DNA of 64,000 bases from Flagellimonas olearia (GCF_009184425.1 NZ_WELG01000001.1:1735870-1799869), one strand, 5' to 3'; shown: positions 7,858 through 17,568, counted from the first letter of the stretch. The notes: a model not told the origin generated them from the letters alone. Made by a program: numbers and translations.

Positions 7858-9255
7858 TTATCCTTTTATTTTTGAAGTTGGAATGGCACCGTATTTATCC
7901 ATTAGGTACACCAGACTGGCCATGGAGGCCGCGCCCAGTTCCAGCTCGCGTTTGTTCACATGCTCAAAAGTGTCGTTCTCGGCATGGTGATGGTCAAAAT
8001 ACCGTTGTGAATCGGGCACCAGACCGGCCAGGACAATATCGGGGTTTTTCATGGGGCCAATGTCGGCACCACTATACCCTTTCACGAACAAATGGATCAA
8101 ATAAGGCTCGAACAAGCTTTTCCAGCTTTGGATCTGGTCAAAATTTTCATCGGAACAATCCAGTGAAAAACCCCTTGGGGTAAATCCACCTGAATCGCTT
8201 TCCAAGGCAAAGACGTGGTTTTCGTTCTTGCTTTGGGCCACTTCAGCATATTTGTTACCTCCGCGGAGGCCGTTTTCCTCATTCATGAACAACACTACGC
8301 GAATGGTACGCTTGGGCTTGTATCCCGTTTTCTTCAACAATCGAAGAACGTCCATGCTCTGTACACAGCCAGCACCATCGTCATGGGAACCATCACCCAA
8401 ATCCCAAGAATCCAAATGTCCACCTACGACCATGACCTCGTTGGGATAGGTACTTCCCTTAATCTCGCCAATGACGTTATAGGATTGTACATCCTCGTAT
8501 TGCTTGCAATTCTGCTTAAAATAAAATTTGATGTTGGGATTAAGTTTTAAGGTAGTGCTCAACAAATCGGCCCCGTTGGTACTGATGGCCGCCGCCGGAA
8601 TCCTTTGCGAAACGGGCGTATCGCCATAGCTCATGGAGCCTGTATGCGGATAATCATCCGAACGCAGGTTCATGGAACGCACGATTACACCAAGTGCACC
8701 ATACTTTGCCGCCTCGGCCGCACCGGAATACCGTTGGTCCACACAACCGGAATACGACGCGAAAGTACTGATCAGCGTAGGATCCATAGGTCGATTGTAA
8801 AAGACAATCTTTCCTGCAATTTTGTCCTTACCCAGTTTTTGAAGGTCTTCTATCCCCTGCACCTCAACAATATTGGCCTTTAGGCCACCATCTGGTGTGG
8901 CCACGGAACCTCCCAAGGCACAAATGGGCATGTTGGTAGTGAGTCCGGGCTTGGTCTCCATGTAGGCAAACTCGGGGAGTCCCCTCACCCATTTGGGTAC
9001 CATTACGGGCTGCAACCATACTCGGTCCAAGCCCAAGGAATCCAATTGACCTTTGGTGTACTCCACAGCCTGTTGGGCCTGCACCGAACCTGACAAACGA
9101 CCACCAATCTGGTTGGAAAGGTAATTCAACCATTCGTACGCCTGCCCATCGGTTAGGGCTTTATCGTATATGGCCTTGATCTGTTTTTCGTCGTCCGATT
9201 GTGAAAAAAATGGGGTACTTGCCAGCAAAAGGGCCAAAAGGAGTACTTTTCTCAT
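7858..9255 (-). CDS. Secreted M28-family zinc aminopeptidase
   Basis: This 465-residue protein has a signal peptide (MRKVLLLALLLASTPFFSQS). A PA-type insert lies around residues 120-230. The M28 metal-binding core follows: GGHLDSWDLGDGSHDDGAG (His and Asp ligands), MNEENG (catalytic Glu), ESDSGGF, and the last ligand in FDHHHAENDTFE. It probably trims amino-terminal residues of peptides outside the cytoplasm. Its ATG overlaps the PPK2 stop codon by 4 nt, so translation is likely coupled. Confidence 0.92.
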   Translation of the reverse strand: MRKVLLLALLLASTPFFSQSDDEKQIKAIYDKALTDGQAYEWLNYLSNQIGGRLSGSVQAQQAVEYTKGQLDSLGLDRVWLQPVMVPKWVRGLPEFAYMETKPGLTTNMPICALGGSVATPDGGLKANIVEVQGIEDLQKLGKDKIAGKIVFYNRPMDPTLISTFASYSGCVDQRYSGAAEAAKYGALGVIVRSMNLRSDDYPHTGSMSYGDTPVSQRIPAAAISTNGADLLSTTLKLNPNIKFYFKQNCKQYEDVQSYNVIGEIKGSTYPNEVMVVGGHLDSWDLGDGSHDDGAGCVQSMDVLRLLKKTGYKPKRTIRVVLFMNEENGLRGGNKYAEVAQSKNENHVFALESDSGGFTPRGFSLDCSDENFDQIQSWKSLFEPYLIHLFVKGYSGADIGPMKNPDIVLAGLVPDSQRYFDHHHAENDTFEHVNKRELELGAASMASLVYLMDKYGAIPTSKIKG

Positions 9256-10136
9256 GGGGATTCTTTTTCCAGTTCTTGTTTAAAGGTTTCTAAATTAGCC
9301 TTTATTTTATCATCGAGCTCGGGTTCCTTGATATCTTTGTACTTTTTTAACGCTTCCAGCATCACGGATGCCACAATGACCCGGGCCGCCTCCTTATTGT
9401 CCGCAGGAACCACAAACCAAGGTGCGTGGTCCTTTGACGTTTTGTTCAGGGCTTCCTCATAACATTTTTGATAGTCGCCCCAAAGTTTGCGCTCTTCAAG
9501 GTCACCGGGGGAGAACTTCCAGTTTTTTCGCTTTAAATGGATTCTTCGTAATAATCGTTGACGTTGTTCTTCTTTGGAGAGATGCAGAAAGAACTTGAAG
9601 ATCACGGTCCCATTTTCCGCCACATGCTTTTCAAAATCATTGATTTGTCTGTAGCGTTTCTCCCAAAAAGCATCATCTATATCGGAAACGGACTCCACAT
9701 CCGGTAAATTTTCACCCAAAATATATTCGGGGTGTACCTTGGTGACCAGTACATTTTCATAATGGGTCCTGTTGAACACGGAAAACTTGCCCCGTTCCGG
9801 TAAGGCAACATAATGCCGCCATAAATAGTCGTGCCGCAACTCTAAAGGTGTGGGCACCTTAAAACTATGCACCACAACTCCCCTTGCATTAAAGTCTTTG
9901 AAGACTTCCCTGATCAAGCTGTCCTTTCCCGCGGTGTCCATGCCCTGCAAGCAGAGCAAGACCCCATATTTTCCATGGGCGTACATGGTATCCTGGAACT
10001 CCCCCAAATCCTTCCGGATATTCTTGAGCGCTTTTTTCAATTCCTTTTCAGAGGCTCCAAAATCCTGATATGTAGTTAATTGAGATAAATCTATCTCTTC
10101 TTTTACCCTATATGCTTCCGTATTGATTCTTTCCAT
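9252..10136 (-). CDS. PPK2-family polyphosphate kinase / nucleotide phosphotransferase
   Basis: This 294-residue cytoplasmic kinase has a P-loop LQGMDTAGKDSLIREVF (about residues 60-76), a lid region rich in arginine (EEQRQRLLRRIHLKRKNW) and FNRTHYENVLVTKVHPE. PPK2 enzymes move phosphate between polyphosphate and nucleotides; which subclass this is cannot be decided by eye. The ATG at 10136 gives the usual length, whereas a TTG at 10172 adds an unlikely leader. It overlaps the downstream peptidase gene by 4 nt. Confidence 0.9.
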   Translation of the reverse strand: MERINTEAYRVKEEIDLSQLTTYQDFGASEKELKKALKNIRKDLGEFQDTMYAHGKYGVLLCLQGMDTAGKDSLIREVFKDFNARGVVVHSFKVPTPLELRHDYLWRHYVALPERGKFSVFNRTHYENVLVTKVHPEYILGENLPDVESVSDIDDAFWEKRYRQINDFEKHVAENGTVIFKFFLHLSKEEQRQRLLRRIHLKRKNWKFSPGDLEERKLWGDYQKCYEEALNKTSKDHAPWFVVPADNKEAARVIVASVMLEALKKYKDIKEPELDDKIKANLETFKQELEKESP

Positions 10137-10313
10137 GGGATTGAATATAGTCCATTTTATCCACTCTTTCAACTGATAAAAAACTGTCGTTCATCGACAT
10201 TTTTACCGTTTATGGGACAAGAGTGCTTTTTTATCGATTTTATTCCACCTTCGCTCTGGCTTGCCCCTAACTTAGTGAAACCTAAAAACGCAACGTCCCA
10301 AATCCAATGCGTT

Positions 10314-11030
10314 ATGAAATATAGAAAAATTACCCTACTTATGGTCTTTGCCATGGTCCCTCTAGGCCTGTGGCCCATGACATCGGCATCAAGCGCCAAT
10401 GCTTGTGAATATGCCAATTCCAACCTCGAGTACATCAAAAGTAAAATTGAGGATGCTGTTGTTGCCAAAGACTTTGGAATGGCAAAATACCATGCCTACA
10501 AAGCTTTGAACGGTATCGAAAAAACCCGGTCCAACTTTTTGGATTGCGGTTGCGAGGGCACCATTGAAAGTCTTGAAAATGTACTTACTGAACTAAAGAT
10601 TGCCACTAAGACGGATTCTTTCAAAACTTCCAAAAAATCACTGCACCTTGCCTTGGAGAACACTATGATAGGCATCAAGGTTTTACGCGTCTATGAACAG
10701 GAAAACGCCAGTGTCTACAGCAACTCCATGTTGGTAATGAATACAAAAGAAGCCTTGGACAACCAAAACGGAATGTTCCTTACCCATGAAGGTGCTGTAA
10801 AACAACAGGTACACAATTGTCTTTTGGGCTTTGAGTCTTCCTTGGAAAAAGTGGTGAAAGAAGTGGATTGCGATGAAGCCAGAAGGTTTGTCAACAATAT
10901 TTATGAGGAATCCCGGTTGATTTTGCTCAACACAGAGCTATCTCCACACAAAAAGGAATACCATCAACGGGTAAAGACCCTGACCCAGGACGCCTTGACC
11001 CAGCTCGATGATTGTGCCGTTATCGACTGA
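10314..11030 (+). CDS. Secreted hypothetical helical protein with paired cysteines
   Basis: I do not recognise this 238-residue protein. It begins with a clear signal peptide (MKYRKITLLMVFAMVPLGLW, cleavage probably after ASSANA). The mature part is mostly helical and carries cysteines in CEYAN, DCGCEG, HNCLLG, VDCDEA and DDCAV, suggesting disulfide bonds in the envelope. It stands alone and its stop lies 2 nt from the convergent regulator gene. The ATG at 10314 sits directly before the signal peptide and is preferred over an upstream start at 10212. Confidence 0.8.
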   Translation: MKYRKITLLMVFAMVPLGLWPMTSASSANACEYANSNLEYIKSKIEDAVVAKDFGMAKYHAYKALNGIEKTRSNFLDCGCEGTIESLENVLTELKIATKTDSFKTSKKSLHLALENTMIGIKVLRVYEQENASVYSNSMLVMNTKEALDNQNGMFLTHEGAVKQQVHNCLLGFESSLEKVVKEVDCDEARRFVNNIYEESRLILLNTELSPHKKEYHQRVKTLTQDALTQLDDCAVID

Positions 11031-11031
11031 T

Positions 11032-12195
11032 CTATTTACTGGCGAAGAGTTTTACGTCTTCCTCTGACACCTCCTTACCCCCTAGAATAATGAGTCGCTC
11101 CACCACATTACGGAGCTCCCGCACATTACCGGTCCAATCATAGCTCTTGAGCAATTCGGTGGCCTTTTTTGAAAAATCCTTGGGTGCAGTGCCTTGTTCC
11201 GAAGCTATTTTCTTGGCAAAGTGTTCAATAAGAGTGGGGATATCGTCCCGTCTGTCGTTCAACGCAGGTACCTTTATCAAAATCACTGCCAAACGGTGGT
11301 AAAGGTCTTCCCTAAAATTACCTTCCTCTATTTCCTTTTTTAAATCTTTGTTGGTAGCGGCCAATACCCTAACATCCACTTTGATGTCCTTGTCCGAACC
11401 TACCCTGGAAATTTTGTTTTCCTGGAGGGCCCGAAGCACCTTGGCCTGTGCCGAAAGGCTCATATCCCCTATCTCATCCAAAAAGATGGTGCCTTTGTTG
11501 GCCGCCTCAAACTTTCCTGCCCTATCCTTGACCGCGGAGGTAAAAGCTCCCTTCACATGTCCGAAAAGCTCACTTTCTATAAGTTCTGAAGGTATGGCCG
11601 CACAGTTCACCTCAATAAAGGGGGCTGCGGACCTAGGGCTTTTTTGATGCAGCCAGTGGGCCACCAATTCCTTTCCGGTACCATTGGATCCTGTTATCAA
11701 AACCCGGGCGTCGGTCGGGGCCACTTTTTCTATCATTTCCTTAATGACCTCAATTTCTTCACTATCACCCACCATTTCATAGTTCTTGGACACCTTCTTC
11801 TTGAGTATCGTATTCTCTACCACCAATTCCTTTCGGTCCAAGGCGTTACGCACCGTGGTAAGCAATCTGTTAAGATCCGGTGGTTTTGAGATATAGTCAA
11901 AGGCACCCATTCGCATGGTGTTCACGGCGGTATCCAGATCACCATGCCCGGAAATCATGATAAAGGGGGTTTCCGGTTTTATTTTCTTTGCGGCCTCCAA
12001 TACTTCCACCCCATCCATTTTGGGCATTTTTATATCGCAAAGGACCAGATCAAAGTCTTCTTTTTTAATGGCCTCGATACCACTCAACCCATCTTCGGCC
12101 TCTTGTACATTATACGTATCGCTCTCTTCGACCAAAATTTTAACCAAAACCCGCCTAATGGCGGATTCGTCTTCTATTACCAAGATTTTAGACAT
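11032..12195 (-). CDS. NtrC-like sigma-54 response regulator lacking the DNA-binding domain
   Basis: Residues 1-120 are a receiver domain (VLCDIKMPKMDGVEVLEAAK with the phospho-acceptor Asp, and ISGHGD). Residues about 140-385 are the AAA+ domain with Walker A ITGSNGTGKELVAHW and sensor region GTIFLDEIGDM. The sigma-54 contact loop reads GAFTSA instead of the usual GAFTGA. The protein ends at VKLFASK, right after the AAA+ domain, so the Fis-type HTH present in most relatives is missing. It is the last gene of a five-gene minus-strand run; no histidine kinase is adjacent. Confidence 0.92.
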   Translation of the reverse strand: MSKILVIEDESAIRRVLVKILVEESDTYNVQEAEDGLSGIEAIKKEDFDLVLCDIKMPKMDGVEVLEAAKKIKPETPFIMISGHGDLDTAVNTMRMGAFDYISKPPDLNRLLTTVRNALDRKELVVENTILKKKVSKNYEMVGDSEEIEVIKEMIEKVAPTDARVLITGSNGTGKELVAHWLHQKSPRSAAPFIEVNCAAIPSELIESELFGHVKGAFTSAVKDRAGKFEAANKGTIFLDEIGDMSLSAQAKVLRALQENKISRVGSDKDIKVDVRVLAATNKDLKKEIEEGNFREDLYHRLAVILIKVPALNDRRDDIPTLIEHFAKKIASEQGTAPKDFSKKATELLKSYDWTGNVRELRNVVERLIILGGKEVSEEDVKLFASK

Positions 12196-12204
12196 ACACG
12201 TGTT

Positions 12205-13134
12205 TTAAAAGATTCCTATTTTGAACCCAGTCCTAATATAAAAATTTGCCTCATTATTCAACAAATAAACATCGCCTTGTTTGTCGTTCCGCAACTTTCC
12301 TTCTTGTTCAAAAGAGCGTCCGGCCATTAGAAAAAGGGACATGTTCTTGGTTATATTGTACTGATATCCCAGCGTACCTACCAAGGCGGTCAATGATATT
12401 TTAGATGCTATTTGATTATAGGGCAAAGCAATATTGTCCTGGATATTCATAAAATATCCATCCAAGAATAGTGCCAATTCCAAAGAATGCTTTTCATTGA
12501 AGTGATGGCGAAAGTTGGAACGGGGTATTCCCATGGTATAGGACCATTTGGGATGAAACTTCTTGTAGTAATTGATCAAGGGCAAGGGCACTGGAATACC
12601 GGTGGTACTGTTATAGGTGAGCCCCAGTACTATTCGAAAAGGCTTATCGGCATCGGGCTGTTCTTTCCAAAATGCAGCCGTGGCGTTCATAAAAAAATCA
12701 TCGGTAATGGTTCCGCTTGTAAAATTGGAGGCCATTCTCGGGGTAAGAATCGCCACAAAATTCCAACTGGGATTCCATTTGGTAATGAGCCCCAAGTTCA
12801 TGTCCACTACATGAAAACGAATCAGTTCACTTTTATCAAAAGGAAAGTCTTGGGAGTATCCAATATCAAAACGGTTGTACTCCATACCTGTAATCAGGTA
12901 ATCCTTTTTGGCATTGATCTTTATGGGCAGATTGAACAGGAACTTGTACCGCTGGGTCTTGATTCCCGAATCGTTTTCAGGAATGTTAAGGTATTCCACT
13001 CTTAAAATATCGGTACTCTGACCCAACGCTTTTGGACCCAAAAGTACCATAAGGGCTGTTAAACATCCCCCAATTATTGAATTGCGTGCCGAGGTCTTTA
13101 TTTTTTTAAGGTTTTTGCTGAATGATATGTACAT
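12205..13134 (-). CDS. Outer-membrane beta-barrel protein (DUF6268-like)
   Basis: This 309-residue protein has a basic N-terminus, a signal peptide ending in KALGQ and then many alternating-residue strands with aromatic ends (for example WSYTMGIPRSNFRHHF, LGYQYNITKNMSLFLMAG), as in outer-membrane barrels. It resembles proteins classed as DUF6268; that name is from memory. The 5' end overlaps the MscS gene by 29 nt and the regulator begins 9 nt after its stop, so it is probably cotranscribed with both. Function unknown. Confidence 0.75.
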   Translation of the reverse strand: MYISFSKNLKKIKTSARNSIIGGCLTALMVLLGPKALGQSTDILRVEYLNIPENDSGIKTQRYKFLFNLPIKINAKKDYLITGMEYNRFDIGYSQDFPFDKSELIRFHVVDMNLGLITKWNPSWNFVAILTPRMASNFTSGTITDDFFMNATAAFWKEQPDADKPFRIVLGLTYNSTTGIPVPLPLINYYKKFHPKWSYTMGIPRSNFRHHFNEKHSLELALFLDGYFMNIQDNIALPYNQIASKISLTALVGTLGYQYNITKNMSLFLMAGRSFEQEGKLRNDKQGDVYLLNNEANFYIRTGFKIGIF

Positions 13135-13990
13135 CTCGCTGCGGAAACGGAATACTTATATTGTTCTCTGCGAACAATGCATTGATCTTATACCGCATTT
13201 CACTCTTTACCCGCGGATCGCTAAAGCTATCATTGGTAAAAAAATGTACGGAAAACATGAGGGCCGAATCCCCAAAATCATCAAAAAGCACAAAGGGTTT
13301 GGGATTTTTCAGGATTTGTTTTTGTTCCGCGGCCACCCTCTCCAAAATCTGGGTCACCAACTGCACATTACTCCCATAGGCCACTCCTACACTTACACTT
13401 TCGCGCGTGGTGCGGTGGTTTTGGGTGTAGTTGTACATGATATCACTGATGAACTTGTGGTTGGGTATGATCACCACCTTGTCGTCCCGGGTTATGGCCC
13501 TTGTGGTTCTGAGCTTTATCTCAAAAATCTTGCCCACTTTGTCATCCACCTCCACAATATCCCCCACTTGAAGGGATTTGTCCACAATGATCATAATACC
13601 TCCAAGAATATCCTTGAAGAGTTCCTGCAGCGCCAAACCCAAACCCACGAACAGGGCGGCAGAGGCTGTTATGATCAACGTGATGTCTATTCCCGCACCA
13701 CTCAGAGTGACCAGGATCACCACTAGATAAATTACATAATTGGTAAACTTGAAGACGCTGGAAAACTTTTGTTTGTCTTCGCGCTCCATTTTATGGGTAA
13801 GTAAATATCTGATCCATTTAAGGGCAAACTTGGCCACCACAATACTGATGGTCAGCAATAGAAGCAATCCAATAGTAAGGTTAATGGTCTTTTCCCCTTC
13901 ACCGATATGGAATCCGAGGTTGAGGAAATCCTTTATGGAACCCCATATATCCTCTTTGATGATCTCCTCTATTTCGTTATCTACCTGCAT
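13106..13990 (-). CDS. Small-conductance mechanosensitive channel (MscS family)
   Basis: This 294-residue inner-membrane channel has three hydrophobic helices (about residues 38-58, 75-100 and 105-125). The third leads into the conserved pore and upper beta domain: LFVGLGLALQELFKDILGG, then VGDIVEVDDKVGKIFEI and VVIIPNHKFI. MscS channels open under membrane tension to release solutes during hypo-osmotic shock. Only 1 nt separates it from the upstream ABC permease gene. Confidence 0.93.
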   Translation of the reverse strand: MQVDNEIEEIIKEDIWGSIKDFLNLGFHIGEGEKTINLTIGLLLLLTISIVVAKFALKWIRYLLTHKMEREDKQKFSSVFKFTNYVIYLVVILVTLSGAGIDITLIITASAALFVGLGLALQELFKDILGGIMIIVDKSLQVGDIVEVDDKVGKIFEIKLRTTRAITRDDKVVIIPNHKFISDIMYNYTQNHRTTRESVSVGVAYGSNVQLVTQILERVAAEQKQILKNPKPFVLFDDFGDSALMFSVHFFTNDSFSDPRVKSEMRYKINALFAENNISIPFPQRDVHIIQQKP

Positions 13991-13991
13991 G

Positions 13992-15332
13992 TCAATATCG
14001 TAACCACTTGATCAACTCCTTATACGTTGGTTTTTTGCCATACATCAAGATCCCTACCCTATATATTTTAGCCGCCAAGGACACAATTCCCAAAAAGGTA
14101 ATGATCAATAGGGCTATGGACACCAACAATTGCCATAAAGGTACACCACCTTCTCCAATTCCCCCAGGCAAACGCATCAACATTACAATGGGCGAGGTGA
14201 GTGGAAATAATGAGAAGCCTACTGCAATAGGTCCATGTGGGTTACTGAAAACAGAAAAGAACCCCACATAAATGGCCAACATAAGCGGCAAAATAATCGG
14301 AAAAATAAATTGCTGTGTGTCTGTTTCATTGTCCACGGCGGCACCAATAGCAGCATAAATGGAACTGTAGATCAGATAGCCCAGCACAAAATAGATGAAA
14401 AACGATACGATCAACAATCCCCAAGGAATATCCAATATCTCCCTGGCATACGTCATCATCTCACTATCCATGGTGGCCAGTTGCGACATCTCGTTCATGG
14501 CACCGGGGGGCATATTGGAACTCTCCGCCATGGATCCCAAATCAATCCCAAAAAGCATCACGGCTAAGAAGAGCAACAGTGAGGCGGATATCAACCAGAT
14601 GGTAAACTGGGTAATCCCGGCCAGGGAGGTACCAATGATCTTGCCCAACATCAGTTGGAAGGGTTTCACCGAAGAGATGATCACCTCTATGATCCTACTG
14701 GTTTTCTCCTCAATGACACTGCGCATTACAAATCCACCATAAATAATAATGAACATCATGATGGCATAGCCAAAACCCCCTCCAATAAACGCCTTGATCT
14801 CATTGATACCCTTTACGCTCTTTTCGCCATCAAAGGTGGCCAGATTGATTTCAAAAGGTTGTTCCACTTGTGAAAATTGATCTTGGGACACCCCTAATTT
14901 TTCCAATCGGCCTTGGCGCAACCGTCTTTGTATGATGCCCTCCAGATGCTGGGTCATCTGTGTATTGGGATTGTCCTTGGTATACAGATAGGCAGATTTT
15001 GCCACTTGTTCCACGTCTTTTCCATAGGGGAGATACAATAGACCATAATACCCCATGGAATTAATCGAGTCCTTAGCATCATCCAAGCTAAGTCCATCCA
15101 AATGGATATAAGAGATTTGTTCCGTAGGTTTAAATTCCTGATGAAAAAAAGCACTTTCATTGAGAATGGAAATCACCCGTTTCTCATTGTCGTTTATCTT
15201 GGTGAGGTAGGCAATCAATACAATCATGCCCACAATCAAGAGGGGGCTAAGAATGGTCATGACAATAAACGAACGGTTCCTCACCTTTGCCAAATACTCC
15301 CGTCTAATAATCAAACCCAACTTACCTATCAT
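13992..15332 (-). CDS. ABC-2 type transporter permease (NatB-like)
   Basis: This 446-residue protein begins with REYLAKVRNRSFIVMTILSP, the pattern of NatB-type sodium-efflux permeases. It has one N-terminal helix, a long extracytoplasmic loop (about residues 45-175), then five or six helices in the C-terminal half, including GGFVMRSVIEEKTSRIIEVI. It overlaps its ATPase gene by 11 nt. The exported substrate could be sodium, a lipid or a drug; the sequence alone does not say. Confidence 0.92.
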   Translation of the reverse strand: MIGKLGLIIRREYLAKVRNRSFIVMTILSPLLIVGMIVLIAYLTKINDNEKRVISILNESAFFHQEFKPTEQISYIHLDGLSLDDAKDSINSMGYYGLLYLPYGKDVEQVAKSAYLYTKDNPNTQMTQHLEGIIQRRLRQGRLEKLGVSQDQFSQVEQPFEINLATFDGEKSVKGINEIKAFIGGGFGYAIMMFIIIYGGFVMRSVIEEKTSRIIEVIISSVKPFQLMLGKIIGTSLAGITQFTIWLISASLLLFLAVMLFGIDLGSMAESSNMPPGAMNEMSQLATMDSEMMTYAREILDIPWGLLIVSFFIYFVLGYLIYSSIYAAIGAAVDNETDTQQFIFPIILPLMLAIYVGFFSVFSNPHGPIAVGFSLFPLTSPIVMLMRLPGGIGEGGVPLWQLLVSIALLIITFLGIVSLAAKIYRVGILMYGKKPTYKELIKWLRY

Positions 15333-16260
15333 TGTCCTTCTTGTTTACGGTTTGAATAAAAATATCGTTGGCCGAGGGTATGGTTTCCTCAAAACGGTTC
15401 ACATTGGCCACACTGGAAAGCTCTGCCAATATTTTAGCAGTGTGGGAAGACGGCAATTGCACCCTAAAATCCAATTGGTTTTCTACACTATCAAAACTGG
15501 AAGATAGGATGTTGTGGTTTTTGTTCAAGTTCTCCATCAAAGCGTCTGCATCTTGCTGGATTTCCAATCCTACATTAAAAATATTGTTCTTATAGGCTTT
15601 TTTGATCTCAGAGAGTTTGCCATCCAATATTTTCTCCGACTTATGAATCAGGGCAATGTATTCACAAAGTTCCTCAACGGATTCCATACGGTGGGTGGAA
15701 AAAATAATGGATGTTCCCTTTTCCTTAAGCTGAAGAATCTCATCCTTGATGATATTGGCGTTTATGGGATCAAAACCACTGAAAGGTTCATCGAAAATCA
15801 ACAGTTTGGGCTCATGGAGCACGGTAACTATAAATTGGATCTTCTGGGCCATCCCTTTGGAGAGCTCTTGGATTTTTTTGTTCCACCAATCCCCAATATC
15901 CAAACGATCAAACCAATATTTCAAGCGCTTTTTGGCTTCAGCCTTGGAAAGACCTTTGAGTTGTGCCAGATACAAGGCCTGTTCCCCCACCTTCATGCTC
16001 TTGTACAAACCGCGTTCTTCCGGCAAATATCCTATATAGGATATATGTTGCGGTGCCAAGGGTTCCCCATTGAACAAAATCTCACCGGTATCCGGATGTG
16101 TTATTTGGTTGATGATACGTATAAAAGAGGTCTTACCCGCCCCATTGGGACCTAGTAGACCATAGATGCAATTCTTAGGTATATTGAGTGAAATGTTGCT
16201 CAGCGCGGTATAGTTCCCATATGATTTGGAAACATTTTTGGCAACAAGGATGTTATCCAT
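15322..16260 (-). CDS. ABC transporter ATP-binding protein (NatA-like)
   Basis: This 312-residue ATPase has Walker A LLGPNGAGKTSFIRIINQ, the signature ELSKGMAQKIQFIVTV, Walker B KLLIFDEPFSGFDP and the switch His in IIFSTHRME. A roughly 80-residue C-terminal extension (DUF4162-like region) is usual for this exporter type. It pairs with the overlapping permease gene. A TATCTTTG -7 box lies 14 nt upstream of its ATG, so this gene probably begins the five-gene transcription unit. Confidence 0.94.
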   Translation of the reverse strand: MDNILVAKNVSKSYGNYTALSNISLNIPKNCIYGLLGPNGAGKTSFIRIINQITHPDTGEILFNGEPLAPQHISYIGYLPEERGLYKSMKVGEQALYLAQLKGLSKAEAKKRLKYWFDRLDIGDWWNKKIQELSKGMAQKIQFIVTVLHEPKLLIFDEPFSGFDPINANIIKDEILQLKEKGTSIIFSTHRMESVEELCEYIALIHKSEKILDGKLSEIKKAYKNNIFNVGLEIQQDADALMENLNKNHNILSSSFDSVENQLDFRVQLPSSHTAKILAELSSVANVNRFEETIPSANDIFIQTVNKKDNDR

Positions 16261-16274
16261 GCATACATTTTTTT

Positions 16275-16282
16275 CAAAGATA
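16275..16282 (-). promoter_or_regulatory. Putative -7 box of the ABC-MscS-regulator operon
   Basis: On the minus strand the sequence is TATCTTTG, an exact TAnnTTTG match 14 nt before the ATG at 16260. This implies a very short leader. No -33 match is seen. Confidence 0.4.
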
Positions 16283-16323
16283 TGTATTTGCCCAAAAAGA
16301 TTGGTTTTCCCCTAAAACAAAAA

Positions 16324-16350
16324 CCCACCCTTAAAAATTTCAAGGATGGG
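16324..16350 (-). terminator. Terminator of the grpE-dnaJ transcript
   Basis: On the minus strand a 9-bp stem (CCCATCCTT / AAGGGTGGG, one G-T pair) is followed by a T-rich run. It lies 93 nt past the dnaJ stop and ahead of the ABC promoter. Confidence 0.75.
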
Positions 16351-16443
16351 AAAAAAATTGCTATGAAAAAGAAAATTAGATATTGGTCACCCAACATCAG
16401 TTTCAAATATACGTTTTTTATTTAAACAGCAAGTTTTTTCTTC

Positions 16444-17562
16444 TTAGGAGAACATGTCTTTCACCTTTTCAAAAAAGGATTTGTCCGATTTTTCGGGCTT
16501 TGGGACAAAATTCTCATCACTCTGCATCCGTTCAAAAAACTCCCGTTGTTCCTTGTTCAGCTCCTTAGGAGTCCACACATTCACATGGACCAAAAGGTCT
16601 CCACTGCCATAGCCATTAATACTGTTGACCCCTTTTCCGCGGAGCCTCAGTATTTTTCCGGATTGGATTCCAGGCTCCAGTTTTATGCGAACCTTGCCTC
16701 CAATGGCATCAATTTCCTTGGAACTTCCCAACACAGCCTCCGAAATACTCACATAAAGATCGTAGTGCAGGTTATCTCCTTCCCTTTTTAGGGTTTCATG
16801 TTCAAGGGTTTCAATAGCTACCAAAAGGTCTCCCGCGATTCCATTTCCAGGAGCGTCATTCCCTTTTCCAGATACTTTTAGCTGCATGCCATCCTCAACA
16901 CCCGGTGGAATTTTAATGGAAACGGTCTCTTCCTCTACCTTAAGTCCTTGGGCGTCTGCCCCTGAAGGACGATGATCTATGGTCTGACCGGAACCGCCAC
17001 AGGTATGACAGGTGGTCGCGGTCTGCATTCGACCCAAAATAGTATTGGTAATCTTGGTAATCTGTCCACTTCCATTACAGGTTGAACAGGTTTTGTAGGT
17101 TACGCCGTCTGCCTGAAGTTTTCTTCTCACCTTCACCTTCTTCTCCACGCCATTGGCCACTTCCTCCAAAGTCAGTTTTACCCGGATACGCAGATTACTT
17201 CCTTTCATCCTACGCTGGCCTCCACCACCAAATCCGCCAAATCCGCTGAAACCTCCTCCAAAGGCACCTCCAAAGATATCCCCAAACTGACTGAAGATAT
17301 CGTCCATGTTCATACCTCCGCCACCAAATCCGGAACTACCATCGAAAGCAGCATGACCAAACTGGTCGTATCTTGCTCGCTTGTCCGGGTCGCTCAACAC
17401 TTCATAGGCTTCGGCGGCCTTCTTGAACATCTCCTCTGCCTTAGTATCCCCAGGGTTTTTGTCCGGATGGAATTCAATGGCCTTTTTTCTGTAGGCTTTC
17501 TTTATTTCTGCAGCGGATGCTCCTTTTGAGACCCCCAATATTTCGTAAAAATCCTCCTTCAT
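16444..17562 (-). CDS. dnaJ: Chaperone DnaJ with a reduced zinc domain
   Basis: This 372-residue Hsp40 has the J domain (residues 1-70, [10 protein letters not shown] with HPD), a Gly/Phe-rich linker and the client-binding C-terminal domains. The cysteine-rich region has only two CxxCxGxG motifs, CSTCNGSG and CHTCGGSG, not four. The positions of motifs 1 and 4 are taken by [10 protein letters not shown] and [10 protein letters not shown]. It follows grpE by 6 nt and works with GrpE and DnaK in protein folding. Confidence 0.95.
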   Translation of the reverse strand: MKEDFYEILGVSKGASAAEIKKAYRKKAIEFHPDKNPGDTKAEEMFKKAAEAYEVLSDPDKRARYDQFGHAAFDGSSGFGGGGMNMDDIFSQFGDIFGGAFGGGFSGFGGFGGGGQRRMKGSNLRIRVKLTLEEVANGVEKKVKVRRKLQADGVTYKTCSTCNGSGQITKITNTILGRMQTATTCHTCGGSGQTIDHRPSGADAQGLKVEEETVSIKIPPGVEDGMQLKVSGKGNDAPGNGIAGDLLVAIETLEHETLKREGDNLHYDLYVSISEAVLGSSKEIDAIGGKVRIKLEPGIQSGKILRLRGKGVNSINGYGSGDLLVHVNVWTPKELNKEQREFFERMQSDENFVPKPEKSDKSFFEKVKDMFS

Positions 17563-17568
17563 AAGCTA

